A DNA stretch of 21,535 bases from Candidatus Methanomethylophilaceae archaeon (GCA_016296195.1 JAEDJU010000005.1:1-21535), one strand, 5' to 3'. Shown: positions 1 to 7,143, counted from the first letter of the stretch. Notes: generated from the sequence alone by a model not told the origin. Numbers and translations: made by a program.

Positions 1-149
1 GCGGACATGAAGATCCTTCTCTTCTCGTTGATGGACCTCACGTTCTTCTTCGTGGACTCCCTGAACTGCACCTTGTCTCCGAACTTGGACTTGATGAGGG
101 AGATGACATCGTCGTAGGAAGGGCTCTCAATCTTTGCTTCATCTGCCAT
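1..149 (-). CDS. fpoC: Fpo/Nuo-like complex I subunit C, N-terminal part only
   Basis: The reading frame begins with ATG at 149 and runs off the left edge of the window, so only the first 49 residues are visible. They begin MADEAKIESPSYDDVISLIK and continue as a charged, soluble stretch, which fits the N-terminus of a NuoC/FpoC (30 kDa) subunit. This subunit belongs to the peripheral arm of the membrane-bound proton-pumping oxidoreductase and carries no cofactor. The call rests mainly on gene order: it starts 5 nt after the stop of fpoB, and A-B-C is the standard order in fpo and nuo operons. The visible part is too short for conserved NuoC motifs, so the identity is inferred from context. 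Confidence 0.7.
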   Translation of the reverse strand, partial: MADEAKIESPSYDDVISLIKSKFGDKVQFRESTKKNVRSINEKRRIFMS

Positions 150-154
150 GAGAA

Positions 155-718
155 TCAATCCACCATGAAGTTGCCTCTTCTGAAGTAGGCGTCAATCTTC
201 TTCTGCAAGAGCATGAATCCGTCGATCATCGCATCGGGCTTGATGGGGCATCCGGGGATGTAGACATCCACGGGCACGATCTGATCGAGTCCCTGAACGA
301 TGTTGTAGGAGTCGTACCAGGGTCCGCCGGAGATGGCGCATTCACCCATTGCGACGACCCACTTGGGCGAGGGGATCTGCTCGTACAAACGTCTGATGTC
401 GGGACGGAGCTTCTTGGAGATCCATCCGTTGATCATGAGAATATCGGTCTGCCTGGGGGAAGAACGGTAGATCATACCGACACGCTCCGCATCGTACCTG
501 GTGTCGGATGCGGCAGCCATCTCGAGAGCACAGCACGCCAGACCGAAGTGCAGCGGGTGCATCGAGTTCCTCATGGCCCAGGCCCAGACGGGACCGGTCA
601 ACTTGTCGACGGTCCTCTTCACTCCGGACGACAGCATGTTGTTGATCATGGCTGACGACCAGGACATGAATTCGTCTGCGCTCATTGCGACTGCGTGGGG
701 ATACAAGCTCATATCCAT
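155..718 (-). CDS. fpoB: Fpo/Nuo-like complex I subunit B (20 kDa Fe-S subunit)
   Basis: This 187-residue protein is the NuoB/FpoB subunit, which carries the terminal N2 [4Fe-4S] cluster that passes electrons to the membrane quinone or methanophenazine site. The four expected ligands are present: the tandem pair C62-C63 in LACCALEM, C127 in GECAISGG and C157 in IPGCPIKPD. In methanogens the complex oxidises F420H2 or ferredoxin and pumps ions; in Methanomassiliicoccales it is thought to act without the F420-oxidising FpoF subunit (family knowledge, not visible here). Two starts are possible. The ATG at 718 overlaps fpoA by 10 nt and has GGAGG seven bases upstream. The ATG at 712 would give a 4-nt ATGA overlap but sits 13 nt from that GGAGG. 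I chose 718 because of the spacing. Confidence 0.93.
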   Translation of the reverse strand: MDMSLYPHAVAMSADEFMSWSSAMINNMLSSGVKRTVDKLTGPVWAWAMRNSMHPLHFGLACCALEMAAASDTRYDAERVGMIYRSSPRQTDILMINGWISKKLRPDIRRLYEQIPSPKWVVAMGECAISGGPWYDSYNIVQGLDQIVPVDVYIPGCPIKPDAMIDGFMLLQKKIDAYFRRGNFMVD

Positions 719-1071
719 ATGGTTTCCTCCTTCTTAAGTGCGTAAGCGACGCCCAGCAGGAGCATACCCAAGAATGCCAGAACAATGACCGTGGCCTGCG
801 TCGAAAGGGACGAGTAGGCAACGGCCCAGATCATAAGGAACGTAGCGACCAGGTCGAAGACGACGAAGATGATTCCGAAAGCATAGTATTGGAACCTGAA
901 CTGGACGCGTGCGATACCTATCGGTTCTGAACCGCACTCATAGGTTGTGTCCTGCCACTGGGACGGCTTCTTAGGTCTGAGGAACCTAGACATCCACCAT
1001 GCGAGTGGGGAGAAGCCGAGAGCCAGAACTCCCAGCACCGCCATTGGTATATAACTCACAACTAGTGACAT
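709..1071 (-). CDS. fpoA: Fpo/Nuo-like complex I subunit A (membrane subunit)
   Basis: This 120-residue NuoA/FpoA subunit has the family pattern: three transmembrane helices (about residues 5-27, 60-84 and 88-112) and the conserved loop between the first two with YECGSEPIG, whose cysteine is typical of NuoA. It is a small membrane subunit that helps form the junction between the peripheral and membrane arms. It is the first gene of the fpo run and overlaps fpoB. There is no convincing Shine-Dalgarno sequence before the ATG, and a TATA-like element lies about 27 nt upstream, so the mRNA is probably leaderless. It is divergent from proC across a 127-nt spacer. Confidence 0.92.
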   Translation of the reverse strand: MSLVVSYIPMAVLGVLALGFSPLAWWMSRFLRPKKPSQWQDTTYECGSEPIGIARVQFRFQYYAFGIIFVVFDLVATFLMIWAVAYSSLSTQATVIVLAFLGMLLLGVAYALKKEETIWI

Positions 1072-1093
1072 TGGTCGTCCAACATGGGATGTA

Positions 1094-1103
1094 CTTATTA
1101 AAG
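1094..1103 (-). promoter_or_regulatory. Probable TATA box of the fpo operon
   Basis: On the minus strand the sequence reads CTTTAATAAG, centred about 27 nt upstream of the fpoA start codon. This is the spacing expected when transcription starts at or next to the ATG. Assigned by eye from position and composition only. Confidence 0.5.
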
Positions 1104-1115
1104 GTTTATGGCGCG

Positions 1116-1132
1116 TAATATAATATAATATA
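1116..1132. repeat. Short TAATA tandem repeat in the fpoA-proC spacer
   Basis: A run of TAATA units (TAATATAATATAATATA) lies between the divergent fpoA and proC genes. It is AT-only inside an otherwise GC-rich sequence. It lies 66-82 nt upstream of proC and 45-61 nt upstream of fpoA, so it is not at the standard TATA position for either gene. It could be an upstream promoter, a regulator site or an easily melted segment. Confidence 0.5.
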
Positions 1133-1162
1133 GGTACGCATGCTGGCGCACGTTCCGAAGAC

Positions 1163-1170
1163 GTTAATAG
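1163..1170 (+). promoter_or_regulatory. Possible TATA box of proC
   Basis: The element GTTAATAG is centred about 32 nt upstream of the proC ATG. No clear Shine-Dalgarno sequence precedes the ATG, so a very short or absent leader is plausible. This is a weak match made by eye. Confidence 0.35.
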
Positions 1171-1198
1171 AAGGCGCGCTCATAATCACGGGACCAAC

Positions 1199-2008
1199 AT
1201 GACCTACAGAATCGGATTCATCGGTACCGGTAAGATGGCATCCGCCATCATCAAAGGGATTGTCGACAAGGGCCTATTCGGCCGTGACGAGATCATCGCC
1301 AGCAACCCTCACGAGAAATCCAGGGAGGCTGCGAAGGAGAGCCTCGGGATCGATGTCGTGGCATCGAACGCGGAGGTAGTACGTTCCTCCGACGTCGTTG
1401 TCCTCTCCGTCAAACCGCAGCAGATAGGTGGCGTGTTCTCCTCCGAGAATCTCGGTTTCGGGGCGGGACACACCCTCGTAAGCATAGCCGCGGGAGTGAC
1501 CATCGAGACACTGAAAAATTATGTGCCAGATAGTAAAGTTATAAGGGTCATGCCCAACATTTGCAGTACGAATTTCGTAGGAGCGACGTGTTTTTCGTAT
1601 TCCGAAGATTGTACAGAAAAGGACATTCAGGTCGTGAAGGAGGTGTTCGAAGCGGTGGGCATCTGCTTCGAGGTGAAGGAGAAGGATATCGATGCCGTGT
1701 CCGCGATCTCTGGCAGTTCGCCTGCGTTCATGTTCATGATCGTGGATGCCATGGCCGATGCCGGAGTGCTCCTCGGACTACCCAGGGACATGTCCATCAA
1801 GCTCGCAGCACAGACCATGTTGGGATCCGCCGTGACACTGATGGAATCCGGAAAGCACCCCGACCAGCTGAAGGATATGGTCTGCTCCCCCGGAGGGAGC
1901 ACCATTGAGGGCGTGAAGGTGCTGGAGGACCGTGGCATGAGGGGCGCGATGATATCTGCGGTACAGGCATGCGCGGAGAAGGCCAGAGAGCTCGGCAAGA
2001 GGTTCTGA
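1199..2008 (+). CDS. proC: Pyrroline-5-carboxylate reductase
   Basis: The 269-residue protein is a P5C reductase, which performs the last step of proline synthesis: NAD(P)H-dependent reduction of 1-pyrroline-5-carboxylate to L-proline in the cytosol. The N-terminal Rossmann motif is IGFIGTGKMASAI (residues 5-17). The C-terminal helical dimerisation domain carries the family signature, seen as SGSSPAF followed later by CSPGGSTIEGV. The length is normal for ProC (about 260-280). It stands alone on the plus strand between the divergent fpo operon and the convergent radical SAM operon. A T-rich stretch follows its stop codon. Confidence 0.95.
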   Translation: MTYRIGFIGTGKMASAIIKGIVDKGLFGRDEIIASNPHEKSREAAKESLGIDVVASNAEVVRSSDVVVLSVKPQQIGGVFSSENLGFGAGHTLVSIAAGVTIETLKNYVPDSKVIRVMPNICSTNFVGATCFSYSEDCTEKDIQVVKEVFEAVGICFEVKEKDIDAVSAISGSSPAFMFMIVDAMADAGVLLGLPRDMSIKLAAQTMLGSAVTLMESGKHPDQLKDMVCSPGGSTIEGVKVLEDRGMRGAMISAVQACAEKARELGKRF

Positions 2009-2011
2009 GCC

Positions 2012-2027
2012 TTTATTTTATTATTAT
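2012..2027 (+). terminator. T-rich archaeal-type terminator after proC
   Basis: Four bases after the proC stop codon the plus strand reads TTTATTTTATTATTAT. Archaeal RNA polymerase stops at U-rich tracts without needing a hairpin, so this is the likely end of the proC transcript before the convergent operon that ends at 2060. Confidence 0.5.
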
Positions 2028-2059
2028 AGAGAACTGAAAATTGTTTGGAGGAGAGGCGC

Positions 2060-3802
2060 TCAGAGCGCCTTCTTCCTCCTGTTGAACGGCCAAGAGGACT
2101 TGATGAGCCCGCATACGACCCTGGGTCCGTTGGACCAGATGGAACCTGCGTCCCAGTCGAGATCCTTCTTGTTGCAGACGGTGGAGGCCATCATCCTCTC
2201 ACCCTCCTCCTTGATGTCCCAGAGCTTCGCCGTACGTGTACTCTCGTCCTTGATCGTGAGGATGTCGTCGATGCGGTGCATGAGGTCTCTGGCTATATTG
2301 GTCCTCTCCACGCGCTCGTCGTATGCCTCCTTGGTGGTGCGTCCGCACTCCAATTCTATATGTGCCAGCTCCAGAGCGGCATCGTAGGAGACGTCCGCGA
2401 TCATGTCCCTGGTCATCCACTTGGTCTCGTACGAGAGGACGTGTTTCCACGAGGGGTTCTCGAGGAGCGCCCTGTGCTCGTCGAGGGTCCTTGCGAAGAA
2501 CCTGTATCCCCACCTCTCCGGCTCTTCGAATGCCCTGCTTCCGGGATCCACGAAGGGTGCGAAGGGTGCGGTGTAGATGAACAGGTTGTCGTTCCTACCT
2601 ACGGCGTTCCAGAGGTTCCTCGCTTCGCGGGAGCTGTTCATTGCGGACTCGACGGTCTGCTCCGGAAGACCGGTCATGTAGAACACATCGAAACGGGCGC
2701 ATCCGTTGGCGAATGCGGACGTGAGGGTCTTCTCCACCGATTTGTTATCGTAGTTCTTACCCATGGCGATCCTGACGATCTCATCGCTTGAATCCGGAGA
2801 TATCTCCATGGAGTACTCTCCGAAACCGTGCTGCAGTTGCGAGAAGAACTCCTCGTTACCGGGGTTGAAAATCTCGAATGCCACATGGTTCTTGATACCC
2901 TCCTTCCTGGCGGCCTTCACCATGCGCTCGACATAGTCCTTCCCTCCCTGACGTGGATCCCCTATGACGAAGATGGGGGTGTCGAGGTAGCTCTGGATGA
3001 TGGACATGTCCTCCACCAGCTTCTCCGGGCTCCTGAAAGCCGCGTGATTCCTGCACAGGAGTCTCTTGTTGGCGGCATGGGAACCTCCGCACTCGGCACA
3101 GTTGAGATTGCATCCGCGGACCGTGAACACCGATGTCAAAGGAAGCTTGTCCCAGCCCAACCAGGGCAGTGCGCCCTTGATATCCCTGTTCCTGAGGGTG
3201 CACTTGATCATCGTACCGTAATCGAACATGCACCAATCCAGATCATCTGGGATATTGGTGATGGGGTTGACGTGTACCCTTCCGTCCCTGTCCTTCCACG
3301 TGAGGTTGGGGACATCCTCCAGGTTGCCTCCGTCGGTGAGCACCTGCATCAGCTTGACATGAGGGAGCTCGGTGGAGTCCCCGCGCATGACCATATCGAT
3401 GTACGGGCGCTGGATCAGATCCTCGTAGAAGTAGGATGAGGAGAATCCTCCGAACTCCACGATCGCATCCGGGTGATACTTCTTGACGATCTTTGCGATC
3501 TCGATGGAACCGTGACAGTGGGGCATCCAGTGGAGATCGATGGCGTACACCTTGGCGTGCAGCTTCTCGATCACGCGCTCCACATCCACCTTCTTGTTCT
3601 GGAGCATCATCACGGCCAAGTTCACGATCCTGGTCTTGAATCCTGCGGCCTCCAGATGGGAGGACATGGTCATGAATCCGATGGGATACATCTCGAATAC
3701 GGGGGATGATGGTACGACGTCGCTGACGGGCCCATAGAATATGGGCTTCTTCCTGAAGTCGTACACCGTGGGTGCGTGTATGAATACGATGTCTGTTGCC
3801 AT
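2060..3802 (-). CDS. B12-binding-like / radical SAM protein (Ta0216-type)
   Basis: This 580-residue protein has an N-terminal Rossmann-like region of the B12-binding type (about residues 1-160), followed by a radical SAM barrel with the 4Fe-4S motif C231-x3-C235-x2-C238 (RGCNLNCAECGG). It resembles the archaeal B12-binding/radical SAM family named after Thermoplasma Ta0216, whose reaction is not established. The N-terminal domain keeps DLH (89-91) and a GG at 118-119, but the expected glycine of the DxHxxG cobalamin motif is replaced (DLHWMP), so base-off cobalamin binding is uncertain. It is the last gene of the folD-kptA-marker 11-uppS run. A GGTGA ribosome site lies about seven bases before the ATG and overlaps the uppS stop. 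The substrate is unknown; methylation or rearrangement of a lipid or RNA is only a guess. Confidence 0.8.
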   Translation of the reverse strand: MATDIVFIHAPTVYDFRKKPIFYGPVSDVVPSSPVFEMYPIGFMTMSSHLEAAGFKTRIVNLAVMMLQNKKVDVERVIEKLHAKVYAIDLHWMPHCHGSIEIAKIVKKYHPDAIVEFGGFSSSYFYEDLIQRPYIDMVMRGDSTELPHVKLMQVLTDGGNLEDVPNLTWKDRDGRVHVNPITNIPDDLDWCMFDYGTMIKCTLRNRDIKGALPWLGWDKLPLTSVFTVRGCNLNCAECGGSHAANKRLLCRNHAAFRSPEKLVEDMSIIQSYLDTPIFVIGDPRQGGKDYVERMVKAARKEGIKNHVAFEIFNPGNEEFFSQLQHGFGEYSMEISPDSSDEIVRIAMGKNYDNKSVEKTLTSAFANGCARFDVFYMTGLPEQTVESAMNSSREARNLWNAVGRNDNLFIYTAPFAPFVDPGSRAFEEPERWGYRFFARTLDEHRALLENPSWKHVLSYETKWMTRDMIADVSYDAALELAHIELECGRTTKEAYDERVERTNIARDLMHRIDDILTIKDESTRTAKLWDIKEEGERMMASTVCNKKDLDWDAGSIWSNGPRVVCGLIKSSWPFNRRKKAL

Positions 3803-3814
3803 GGTTTGTCACCT

Positions 3815-4591
3815 TCACGTGCCGAAGCGTCTGGCACGTTGCTGATAGGACCTTATCGCCCTGAGGAAGTCGATGTACCTGAAACTGGGCCAATATACGT
3901 CCGTGAAATACAATTCCGAATATGCCAGCTGCCACAGCAGGAAGTTGGACAGCCTGAACTCCCCGGAGGTCCTGAGGACCAGATCCGGATCCGGCACCTC
4001 GAATGTGTACATGCAGTTGGACAGGAGATTCTCGTCGATGTCCTGGACATCCAGCTCTCCGGATTTGACACGGGATGCGACGTCCTTGACGGCGTTGACT
4101 ATCTCCTGTCTTCCGCCGTATGCTATCGCCATACTGAAACAATAGTCGCCGTACGACTCGGTCCTGCCTTCGGCGTAGGAGATGGCGTCCATCATCTCCT
4201 CCGGGATCAGATCCCTCTCTCCGATGACTCTGAGACGTACCTTGTTGTTGTGTATACGCTGATCGTCCGCCAGCTCCTTCAGGGACTGGGCGATGAGATC
4301 CATGAGGAAATCCACCTCGTCCGGCTCCCTGTTGAAGTTCTCGGTGGAGAATGCATACACGGTGAGGTTCTTCACACCGAGCTTCATGCACCAATCAAGT
4401 ACATCCTTGATCTTCTCCTTACCGGCCATGTGACCCTCCCTGGGTTCCAGGCCCTGCTCCTTGGCGTATCTCCTGTTCCCGTCCATTATGATGGCGATGT
4501 GTTTTGGAATGGGTTTCTCGGCCACCTCCTTCTCGAGACGTTCCTCGTAGATGGAATACCCCGTGTTGGTGAGGAGGCCGGTCAAGGTCAT
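3815..4591 (-). CDS. uppS: cis-polyprenyl diphosphate synthase (UppS family)
   Basis: A cis-prenyltransferase that condenses isopentenyl diphosphate onto an allylic primer to make the long polyprenyl diphosphate used as a glycan carrier. Family motifs are clear: IIMDGNRRYA (34-43, catalytic Asp37), VYAFSTENFNR (78-88), and a C-terminal RTSGEFRLSNFLLWQ followed by AYSELYF. The start at 4591 gives 258 residues, a usual length, and makes a 4-nt ATGA overlap with the stop of the upstream gene. A longer frame starting at 4639 adds 16 residues that only re-read the end of that gene, so I rejected it. Translational coupling to the marker 11 gene is likely. Confidence 0.92.
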   Translation of the reverse strand: MTLTGLLTNTGYSIYEERLEKEVAEKPIPKHIAIIMDGNRRYAKEQGLEPREGHMAGKEKIKDVLDWCMKLGVKNLTVYAFSTENFNREPDEVDFLMDLIAQSLKELADDQRIHNNKVRLRVIGERDLIPEEMMDAISYAEGRTESYGDYCFSMAIAYGGRQEIVNAVKDVASRVKSGELDVQDIDENLLSNCMYTFEVPDPDLVLRTSGEFRLSNFLLWQLAYSELYFTDVYWPSFRYIDFLRAIRSYQQRARRFGT

Positions 4592-5535
4592 TCGAAGTCC
4601 TCCGGGACTCCGGCTGCCTTGAGACCGAGATCGAAACATCCGATCGCGGCGACGGCACCGATGGTACCTTTGTTACCTGTGATGTGGTAGATCTCCACAC
4701 CGTTCCTCTTGGCCGCTTCCTCCGCCTCCTCGATCGTGTAGAGGATGGATTTCGCGTTCCAGGACCAGTCCCTGAGGTCGTCCGGGATCTTGAGACCGAT
4801 GTAGGATGTCATGACGGTATCCTCCGAGTAGGATCCCTTCTTGATGAACTCCTTCGCGAATTCTATGATCTTCGGGACCTCCTCCTCGGTGGCCGCGAAC
4901 GCGACTGCGGTGGAACAGCAGTTGGTGGTCTTGTTGGGTGCCTTGGGGTTGAGCTGGATGATCTTGTGGTCCAGGTACTTTCCGTAAGGGCACTCCCTTC
5001 CGAGCTTCATGGTGAGGACCCAGGATGCACCCTGCTGAGGGGTGTCGGTATCGTCGACACCGATGACGAGACGTACCCTCTTGCGGGAGACGATCTCCAC
5101 ATCCGCCACGTATGCTCCGCCGATCCTGAAATCATCGGGGTAGATGGTCTCGATGACATCGTCGGCCTGGGGTATGCATGCACCCACACCGACGGATGCT
5201 CCTGCAATGCCCTTCCACTTGGTGTGCACCCTGTCGCCCTCCACACGGAGGGAGTAGATGCCCTGTCCTCCGAGTTCGGAGGATGCGGGACCGAAATTGA
5301 GATCCTTCTCCCCGATCTCCACGTTCATTACGATGTGTCCCTGGTCGTAGATCTCGGTGATGATGCCTTTGGTCCTTCTCCTGTTGACGACGTCCCATTC
5401 CCTGGGGCCCCTGGATGAGCATGACTCGATGATCTGTGCGCATCCGTTCTTCTCGTCTACCATCGTAGTAAAGCCCTTGCAGAACATGGGGCCGTACTTC
5501 GCCTTTACCTGCTCCGGTGTAAGAATCTCAGACAT
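4588..5535 (-). CDS. mmp11: Methanogenesis marker protein 11 (TiaS-like fold)
   Basis: The 315-residue protein matches what I know of methanogenesis marker 11, a family of unknown function found in methanogens. Residues about 155-310 look like the kinase-type part of TiaS (tRNA-Ile2 agmatinylcytidine synthetase): VIGVDDTDT (157-165), LNPKAPNKT (195-203), and GNKGTIGAVAAIG (287-299). Residues 1-155 are an extra N-terminal domain that TiaS lacks, and the OB-fold and zinc ribbon at the TiaS C-terminus are absent. I chose the ATG at 5535 (MSEILTPEQ), which has GAGG upstream and leaves 8 nt after the kptA stop. The frame extends to 5604, but that extension only re-reads kptA. ATP-dependent modification of RNA or a cofactor is plausible, not shown. 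Confidence 0.82.
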   Translation of the reverse strand: MSEILTPEQVKAKYGPMFCKGFTTMVDEKNGCAQIIESCSSRGPREWDVVNRRRTKGIITEIYDQGHIVMNVEIGEKDLNFGPASSELGGQGIYSLRVEGDRVHTKWKGIAGASVGVGACIPQADDVIETIYPDDFRIGGAYVADVEIVSRKRVRLVIGVDDTDTPQQGASWVLTMKLGRECPYGKYLDHKIIQLNPKAPNKTTNCCSTAVAFAATEEEVPKIIEFAKEFIKKGSYSEDTVMTSYIGLKIPDDLRDWSWNAKSILYTIEEAEEAAKRNGVEIYHITGNKGTIGAVAAIGCFDLGLKAAGVPEDFE

Positions 5536-5543
5536 TTGATCCC

Positions 5544-6188
5544 TCAATCGTTCAGTTCCTCTTCGTGAATGATTCTCAGACAGTCCGCGGGGACCATCTT
5601 GCACAGGAAGACGGTCTTTCCCGCCTTTCCGATGTCGTATCCTTCATCGAAACACCTGTCCACGTCCACGGCGAGGATAAGGGGGTCCTCCACACGTACG
5701 GAACCTGCGTTGTATGCATCCTGATATGTGAGCGAAAGGTGGACCATCATCCTGTCGGACGGCATGAGTCCGGTCTCGAGGATGATCTCGGCCTCCTCGG
5801 GGGTCGTCGGGTAGTAGAGCTCGTCCGGGACGTTGTCCGTGGGGAGCTGGAGATCGAGGGGGATGGTATGACCGTACATGGCCCTGATAAGGTCCCCGTA
5901 GATCTGGTATCTTCCCTTGGGATCGGTCTCAACGAGCGCGATGATGTGATGGGGTCTGAGCCACTGCATGTGGTTGCGGTTGTCCTTGATGGCGTTGACC
6001 ACCCTCCTGAGCTGTACGAATCCCTGGTCGTCCATGGGGAGATTGTACTTGCCGTGCCTGAGGATTCCGGCCATCATACGTCCGACCTTCTCCATCTCAT
6101 AGTCGTTCATAAGGAACTTGCCCTCCTCTCCACAGATGGGGCAGACCTCGTCACGGAAGTATCCGTGCTCCTCGCATTCTCTCATCAT
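5544..6188 (-). CDS. kptA: RNA 2'-phosphotransferase (Tpt1/KptA)
   Basis: This 214-residue enzyme family transfers an internal RNA 2'-phosphate to NAD+, leaving a 2'-OH and releasing nicotinamide and ADP-ribose cyclic phosphate. All four conserved catalytic positions are visible: R44-H45 (ILRHGKY), R93 (PKGRYQI), R102 in IRAMYGH and R165 in AGSVRVEDP. An N-terminal zinc-binding knuckle (C5, H8, C16, C19) is also present. The start at 6188 has GAGGT seven bases upstream and leaves 14 nt after the folD stop; a longer frame to 6257 only re-reads folD. In fungi the enzyme finishes tRNA splicing. Archaeal splicing leaves no 2'-phosphate, so its natural substrate here is open, perhaps RNA damage or NAD-linked end modifications. 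Confidence 0.92.
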   Translation of the reverse strand: MMRECEEHGYFRDEVCPICGEEGKFLMNDYEMEKVGRMMAGILRHGKYNLPMDDQGFVQLRRVVNAIKDNRNHMQWLRPHHIIALVETDPKGRYQIYGDLIRAMYGHTIPLDLQLPTDNVPDELYYPTTPEEAEIILETGLMPSDRMMVHLSLTYQDAYNAGSVRVEDPLILAVDVDRCFDEGYDIGKAGKTVFLCKMVPADCLRIIHEEELND

Positions 6189-6202
6189 GATGATTACCTC
6201 GT

Positions 6203-7081
6203 TTAGCGTGACTGGGCATTCTCGGCTGCCTTGACCGTGTTCGACATGAGCATGCATATCGTCATGGGGCCTACGCCTCCCGGTACCGGTGTGATCGCGG
6301 ACACCTTCTTCGATACATTGTCATAATCCACATCCCCTACGAGCCTGGAACCCTTGGGGTGCGTGGGATCCTCGATCCTGTTGGTACCGACGTCTATCAC
6401 GACGGCCCCCTCCTTCACCATGTCCTCTGTGATGAAACGGGGCTTGCCTATGGCGACGATCAATATGTCGGCCTGTCTGGTGATGGATGCGAGATCCTTG
6501 GTCCTGGAGTGTACGACGGTGACGGTGGAATCCGCACCGCGCTGCACCATGAGTGCGGCCATGGGTTTGCCCACTATGTTGCTCCTGCCTACGACCACCA
6601 CGTGCTTACCTGCCGTCTCTATGCCGGAGCGTATCAGCATCTGCTGTACGCCTGCGGGTGTCGCGGGAAGGAATCCGGGCTTACCGATGAGCATGTTGCC
6701 CACGTTGACGGGGTGGAACCCGTCCACATCCTTGGCGGGGTCGATGGCCTGGATGACCTTGTCCTCGTCTATGTGCCCTGGAAGGGGGAGCTGGACCAGG
6801 AATCCATGTATGGCCGGATCCTTGTTGAGTGCGTCTATCCTTGCAAGAAGTTCCTCCTCCGTGGTCTCCTCGGGAAGCACTATGGTCTCGGAGTGCATTC
6901 CGAGCTCCTCGCATTTCCTGCCCTTGTTGCGGACGTACACCTGGGATGCGGGATCGTTGCCTACGAGGATGACTGCCAGCCCGGGCGTGAGTCCGGAGGA
7001 CTTCATCCTGTCGATCCTGACGCGGAGCTCATCATAGATCTGTCCGGCGACCTCTGGACCGGAGATAATCTTGCAAGACAT
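6203..7081 (-). CDS. folD: Methylenetetrahydrofolate dehydrogenase / methenyl-THF cyclohydrolase
   Basis: The 292-residue protein is bifunctional FolD, which interconverts methylene-, methenyl- and 10-formyl-tetrahydrofolate with NAD(P). The catalytic signature is present as YVRNKGRKC (49-57, active-site Lys53), along with QLPLPGH, the Rossmann motif VVGRSNIVGKP and the C-terminal PGGVGPMT. FolD in a methanogen is notable because classical methanogens use tetrahydromethanopterin enzymes. Its presence fits lineages such as Methanomassiliicoccales that lack the methyl branch and use folate for biosynthetic C1 units. It is the first gene of a five-gene minus-strand run. A TATA-like CTTTTAAAG lies about 25 nt upstream of the ATG. 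Confidence 0.96.
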   Translation of the reverse strand: MSCKIISGPEVAGQIYDELRVRIDRMKSSGLTPGLAVILVGNDPASQVYVRNKGRKCEELGMHSETIVLPEETTEEELLARIDALNKDPAIHGFLVQLPLPGHIDEDKVIQAIDPAKDVDGFHPVNVGNMLIGKPGFLPATPAGVQQMLIRSGIETAGKHVVVVGRSNIVGKPMAALMVQRGADSTVTVVHSRTKDLASITRQADILIVAIGKPRFITEDMVKEGAVVIDVGTNRIEDPTHPKGSRLVGDVDYDNVSKKVSAITPVPGGVGPMTICMLMSNTVKAAENAQSR

Positions 7082-7101
7082 GGGCTCGTTATCTCCCTAT
7101 G

Positions 7102-7110
7102 CTTTAAAAG
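7102..7110 (-). promoter_or_regulatory. Probable TATA box of the folD operon
   Basis: The minus strand reads CTTTTAAAG, centred about 25 nt before the folD ATG. This suggests a start at or near the initiation codon. The same short spacer must also end transcription of the upstream AMP-pathway operon. Confidence 0.55.
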
Positions 7111-7116
7111 TATATG

Positions 7117-7134
7117 GGAGGGGATTCCCCCTCC
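7117..7134 (-). terminator. Perfect 7-bp hairpin downstream of the deacetylase gene
   Basis: GGAGGGG (7117-7123) and CCCCTCC (7128-7134) form a perfect inverted repeat with a 4-nt loop. On the minus strand it lies about 10 nt after the deacetylase stop codon and is followed by CATATACTTTT, so it could be a hairpin plus U-tract terminator. It also lies just upstream of the folD TATA element, so an operator role is a real alternative. Confidence 0.45.
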
Positions 7135-7143
7135 GGATGGACT

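Noticed and set aside
3243..4394. A 383-residue minus-strand frame across uppS and the radical SAM gene
   Set aside because: It is out of frame with two clearly conserved proteins and has an Arg/Gln/His-rich composition typical of a shifted frame.
4588..5535. Calling the gene tiaS because of the GVDDTDT motif
   Set aside because: In TiaS that motif is at the N-terminus and is followed by OB-fold and zinc-ribbon domains. Here it begins at residue 159 after an unrelated domain, and the C-terminal domains are absent, which fits methanogenesis marker 11.
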